From assembly GCA_903920975.1 (NCBI GenBank), contig CAIXNZ010000011.1, forward strand, positions 1 through 9,430: 9,430 bases of DNA, in the 5' to 3' direction. This stretch comes from Candidatus Falkowiibacteriota bacterium. GTDB lineage: Bacteria > Patescibacteriota > Patescibacteriia > CAIXNZ01. The translations under genes were made by a program, and so were the position numbers. Below, piece after piece: positions 7,109 through 9,430 of the stretch (positions within the stretch are counted from its first letter, which is position 1; each line of letters opens with the position of its first letter). The notes below the pieces were generated by a model. It had not been told where the DNA came from and ran no database searches. It saw only the letters and a program-made list of their open reading frames with translations.

Positions 7109-8178
7109 TATTGGTACGCCTTAAATTTGTCTAAAAATTCTTTAGAAAGTAATTTTAAACCTTTATTTAAATAATCTCTTTTAAATTGCTGTAAATATAT
7201 ATTAGTTAAGCTTTTTTTCATTTGGCTCCCGACTAATTCCATAAAGCCCTTACCCTTAATCTTTTTACCTTCATGTGTGCCTTCAATCGCAATTCCACCT
7301 TCCCAGTAATTAATAGTGCCGAAAATCATTTCCTGATTTTTATTATATGGCTTAACTTCTAAATTCAAACCAAAATCTGGCAAATAAATTTCATATTCCA
7401 AATTATAAACGGCTCCGGTTTGTTTGCTTGTAAATTTCTTGCCCTTTTCCCTAATAAGCACATTATCAGTTGTTGAAATTTTATTGCGCTCGTCAATTAA
7501 GCTGGCGTGATAGGTTTTTATTTCATCGCCATAAACAAAACAGACTAGATCCAAATTATTTTCTAATTGAATGGAAAACCAAGTCCATTTATCATCATTG
7601 GTTAATGGCGTTTGCGCCCACTGATGGTCCATCCAGGACAAACCCTCAACTTCTTGCCAGTCGTCCCCCATTTTAATCAAACCTTTTGTTTCTAAATGAG
7701 TAAGAGAATAATAATATGTTGTTTTCACATCCAAATCTAAAAATCCGCGCTTATTAATCAAAAGAGGTTTTTTTGTCAGTTTTAATTTTAAATCAACAAA
7801 ATCATTTACCAAATGATATTCAAATAAGCCGGTTTCTTCTATTAGGCAAGCGTTATCATAATGAATCCAAAGTAATGGCTTGGTAAAACTATTGGCGTCA
7901 ACCAAACAAATAGGATTAATTTTTTCAGTAAATTTGTGCTTATTGTTATCAGTCAATAAGTAATGAGAAAAATACAGAGTTTTTAAAGGAATATTCTTTA
8001 AAAAAGGTATTTTTACCAACTTTGGTTTGGTAGCGAAGAGAGTGTGCATGTATGAGAAAGACTGGCCATTTTTGGTATGCAAATTGCCATTAAAATACCA
8101 CCATTCAATAATATGGTCGTGTTTTTGCTCATCTTCGGGGAATTTAATCGGTTTAAATTTTTCTTTATATTGAGGCAT
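7108..8178 (-). CDS. CrtC/AttH-like lipocalin-fold protein, no signal peptide
   Basis: The 356-residue product matches the carotenoid 1,2-hydratase (CrtC)/AttH-like family, a double lipocalin-like beta-barrel. Visible marks are 'HIIEWWYFNGNL' (22-33), the family's H-x-x-EWWYF-x-G-x-L signature; 'EGLSWMDHQWA' (178-188), matching G-x-x-WMDHxW; 'WTWFSIQLENNLDLVCF' (198-214) at the start of the second barrel; and 'YWEGGIAIEG...GKGFMELVG' (291-317), matching the closing YWEG..G..GxGxxELxG pattern. Known relatives include hydroxyneurosporene synthase and uncharacterised AttH proteins, many of them exported. This one starts with charged residues (MPQYKEKFKP) and has no signal peptide or membrane segment, so it is probably cytoplasmic. 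No carotenoid gene is nearby, so a hydratase role is unlikely; binding or modifying a lipid or isoprenoid is more cautious. Its TAA overlaps the helicase ATG by one base (TAATG), a classic coupling arrangement. Confidence 0.8.
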   Translation of the reverse strand: MPQYKEKFKPIKFPEDEQKHDHIIEWWYFNGNLHTKNGQSFSYMHTLFATKPKLVKIPFLKNIPLKTLYFSHYLLTDNNKHKFTEKINPICLVDANSFTKPLLWIHYDNACLIEETGLFEYHLVNDFVDLKLKLTKKPLLINKRGFLDLDVKTTYYYSLTHLETKGLIKMGDDWQEVEGLSWMDHQWAQTPLTNDDKWTWFSIQLENNLDLVCFVYGDEIKTYHASLIDERNKISTTDNVLIREKGKKFTSKQTGAVYNLEYEIYLPDFGLNLEVKPYNKNQEMIFGTINYWEGGIAIEGTHEGKKIKGKGFMELVGSQMKKSLTNIYLQQFKRDYLNKGLKLLSKEFLDKFKAYQ

Positions 8179-8182
8179 ATTA

Positions 8183-8725
8183 TTAAAGAGACATTATCCG
8201 TTTCTTATTCTTTTGCCATTTTTTATTAAAAAGTTCCATATAATAGGTATCATAAAATTTATTGTTGCGGTATCTATCTTCTTTTTTAATCCCGGCCAAT
8301 TTAAAACCCATATCCAAATATAAGTTTATAGCCCGCCGATTATATTCATAAACATCCAAGAAAATTTTATGTAATCCTAATTTTTTAAAACCGTAATTAA
8401 GGATAGTTTTCATGGCATCTGTACCATATCTATGGCTCCAGTAATTTTTATCACCAATAAATATGCCAAAACTGGCATTCTTATTTTGCGGTTTTAAATG
8501 CAAGCCTATATTACCGATGTGCTTTCGGTCTAGCGTATCTACGCCAAAAACTCTTTCTGTTTTTTTCTTCAAAACATCTTTTATCCATTTTTTCTCCTGA
8601 TTAATAGCTACCTTCCCCATACTCATAAATTTTCTGACTTGGGGATCCCCTAACCATTTAACCATGTCAAAAGCGTCGCTTAATTTAAGTGGTCTTAAAA
8701 TAACTTTTTTACCTCGCAATATCAT
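8183..8725 (-). CDS. GNAT-family N-acetyltransferase (RimJ/RimL-like)
   Basis: This 180-residue protein has the length and layout of a single GNAT domain. It opens with a beta strand and the 'LRPLKLSDA' block typical of RimJ/RimL-type enzymes (residues 9-18), then 'MVKWLGDPQVRKFM'. The acetyl-CoA-binding region is 'YWSHRYGTDAMKTIL' (95-109), and the C-terminal motif is 'NRRAINLYLDMGFK' (129-142), where the conserved N..A...Y...GF pattern is intact. Such enzymes transfer an acetyl group from acetyl-CoA to an amino group: a ribosomal-protein N terminus, an amino sugar, a polyamine or an antibiotic. The sequence does not identify the acceptor. The lysine-rich tail after residue 165 may contact nucleic acid or ribosomes, which is speculative. 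The start lies two bases after the TatD stop and has no Shine-Dalgarno, suggesting translational coupling. The stop is four bases before the next start. Confidence 0.9.
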   Translation of the reverse strand: MILRGKKVILRPLKLSDAFDMVKWLGDPQVRKFMSMGKVAINQEKKWIKDVLKKKTERVFGVDTLDRKHIGNIGLHLKPQNKNASFGIFIGDKNYWSHRYGTDAMKTILNYGFKKLGLHKIFLDVYEYNRRAINLYLDMGFKLAGIKKEDRYRNNKFYDTYYMELFNKKWQKNKKRIMSL

Positions 8726-8727
8726 AA

Positions 8728-9430
8728 TTAAATATTAAATAATTTTTTTGCGTTGACAAATGTTTGTTTCTCAACTTCTTCAAATTTCATACCTTTTAAT
8801 TCCGCGATTTTTTCCGCGACATAGCGCACATGGCTTGGCTCATTTATTTTGCCGCGAAATGGCACTGGCGCCAAATATGGCGAATCAGTTTCTATTAAAA
8901 TTTTTTCAAGAGGAATTTCTTGGGCTATTTGCTGAAGTTCTTTGGCGTTTTTAAAAGTCACAATACCAGTAAAACCAATGTAAAACCCCATATCAATAAA
9001 CTTTTTAGCCTGTTCCAAGTTTCCGCCAAAGCAATGAATTACGCCGTTAAAATATTTTTCTTGATTCATAATTTCCAGCATCAAATCATAAGCCACAAAA
9101 TTTTTACCTTCCTCTCCCCTACAATGTAAAACTAATGGTAAATTTAATTCCTTGGCCAATTTAATAAATTGTTTAAATACATTTATTTCAAGTTCCTTGG
9201 TTTTTTCAACATCGTGCTTTTCCGGCTTTAAATAATAAAAGTCCAGGCCAGTCTCGCCGATACCAACCACTTTTTTGCTTGACCTTGCCAAATCCAGATA
9301 TTTTTTATAATCAAAAGTTTCTTTTTTTATTTTAATAACCTGTTCTTTATTATCCAAAAAAACTTTTTCATTAATGTCATCAACCAAATGTTCGGGGTGA
9401 CAACCAATCACTGCCCAAACGCCAGTAAAT
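8728..9430 (-). CDS. tatD: TatD-family metal-dependent hydrolase (DNase), 5' end cut by window edge
   Basis: TatD-family enzymes are TIM-barrel, metal-dependent nucleases (3'-5' exonuclease/DNase) acting in the cytoplasm. The visible part has the family blocks in order: GCHPE, GETGLDFYY (metal-ligand Glu), LVLHCR, VIHCFGG, then ETDSPYLAPVPFRGK with the catalytic Asp, followed by N-EPSHV and a C-terminal helical region. The first block (DTHAHL, near residue 5 in the family) is missing. The frame stays open to the window edge and reads FTGVWA directly before the GTG at 9411, matching the family's pattern before G-x-HP. The GTG is therefore internal and the true start lies beyond 9430, probably some 40-50 residues upstream. 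The gene ends in TAA, two bases before the acetyltransferase start, so the two are likely cotranscribed. The family call is firm; the exact substrate is not shown by sequence. Confidence 0.95.
   Translation of the reverse strand, partial: FTGVWAVIGCHPEHLVDDINEKVFLDNKEQVIKIKKETFDYKKYLDLARSSKKVVGIGETGLDFYYLKPEKHDVEKTKELEINVFKQFIKLAKELNLPLVLHCRGEEGKNFVAYDLMLEIMNQEKYFNGVIHCFGGNLEQAKKFIDMGFYIGFTGIVTFKNAKELQQIAQEIPLEKILIETDSPYLAPVPFRGKINEPSHVRYVAEKIAELKGMKFEEVEKQTFVNAKKLFNI

Noticed and set aside
9409..9411. GTG as the start of the TatD gene.
   Set aside because: The frame continues upstream with family-typical residues (FTGVWA) to the window edge, and the first metal-binding block would be missing if translation began here.
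126..9430. Alternative genetic code (TGA as glycine or tryptophan), known in some Patescibacteria.
   Set aside because: All seven genes end in TAA and read full length under the standard code with no internal TGA, so there is no sign of reassignment.

Overview
The window is AT-rich and tightly packed. It carries seven protein genes, all on the minus strand, so transcription runs from the right edge to the left. There are no RNA genes, insertion sequences, CRISPR arrays or prophage remnants. Every gene ends in TAA, starts mostly lack a recognisable Shine-Dalgarno, and gaps between genes range from a 17-base overlap to 28 bases. The surface-protein types (a short exported protein with an N-terminal 'NYKIWLDTFG' segment, and Ig-rich exported proteins with dockerin- or cohesin-like parts) are a style I associate with Candidate Phyla Radiation bacteria (Patescibacteria, Parcubacteria-like). 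That placement is an inference from protein style, not a phylogenetic result.

Right part (about 9430 down to 4103), intracellular genes: a TatD-family metal-dependent nuclease cut by the window edge; a RimJ/RimL-type GNAT acetyltransferase; a CrtC/AttH-like lipocalin-fold protein without a signal peptide; and a 1001-residue UvrD/PcrA-like helicase fused to a C-terminal PD-(D/E)XK nuclease with an AddB/Cas4-type four-cysteine iron-sulfur signature. Spacings are 2 bases, 4 bases and a one-base TAATG overlap, which suggests one transcript with translational coupling.

Left part (4074 down to 126), a three-gene exported module: an Ig-domain protein ending in a two-repeat dockerin; a 743-residue protein with a signal peptide, an N-terminal cohesin-like domain, several Ig-like domains, a cysteine cluster and a C-terminal membrane anchor; and a 237-residue secreted protein with a WxL-like C-terminal domain. 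A TATAAT box overlapping the helicase stop codon could give this module its own promoter. The reading I find most interesting is that the dockerin protein docks on the membrane-anchored cohesin-like protein, with the WxL-like protein as a third component. This would be a small cell-surface assembly unrelated to cellulose degradation. The cohesin assignment is by pattern only and needs a profile or structure test.

The last 125 bases (1-125) are non-coding and hold only a weak inverted repeat across the final stop codon.
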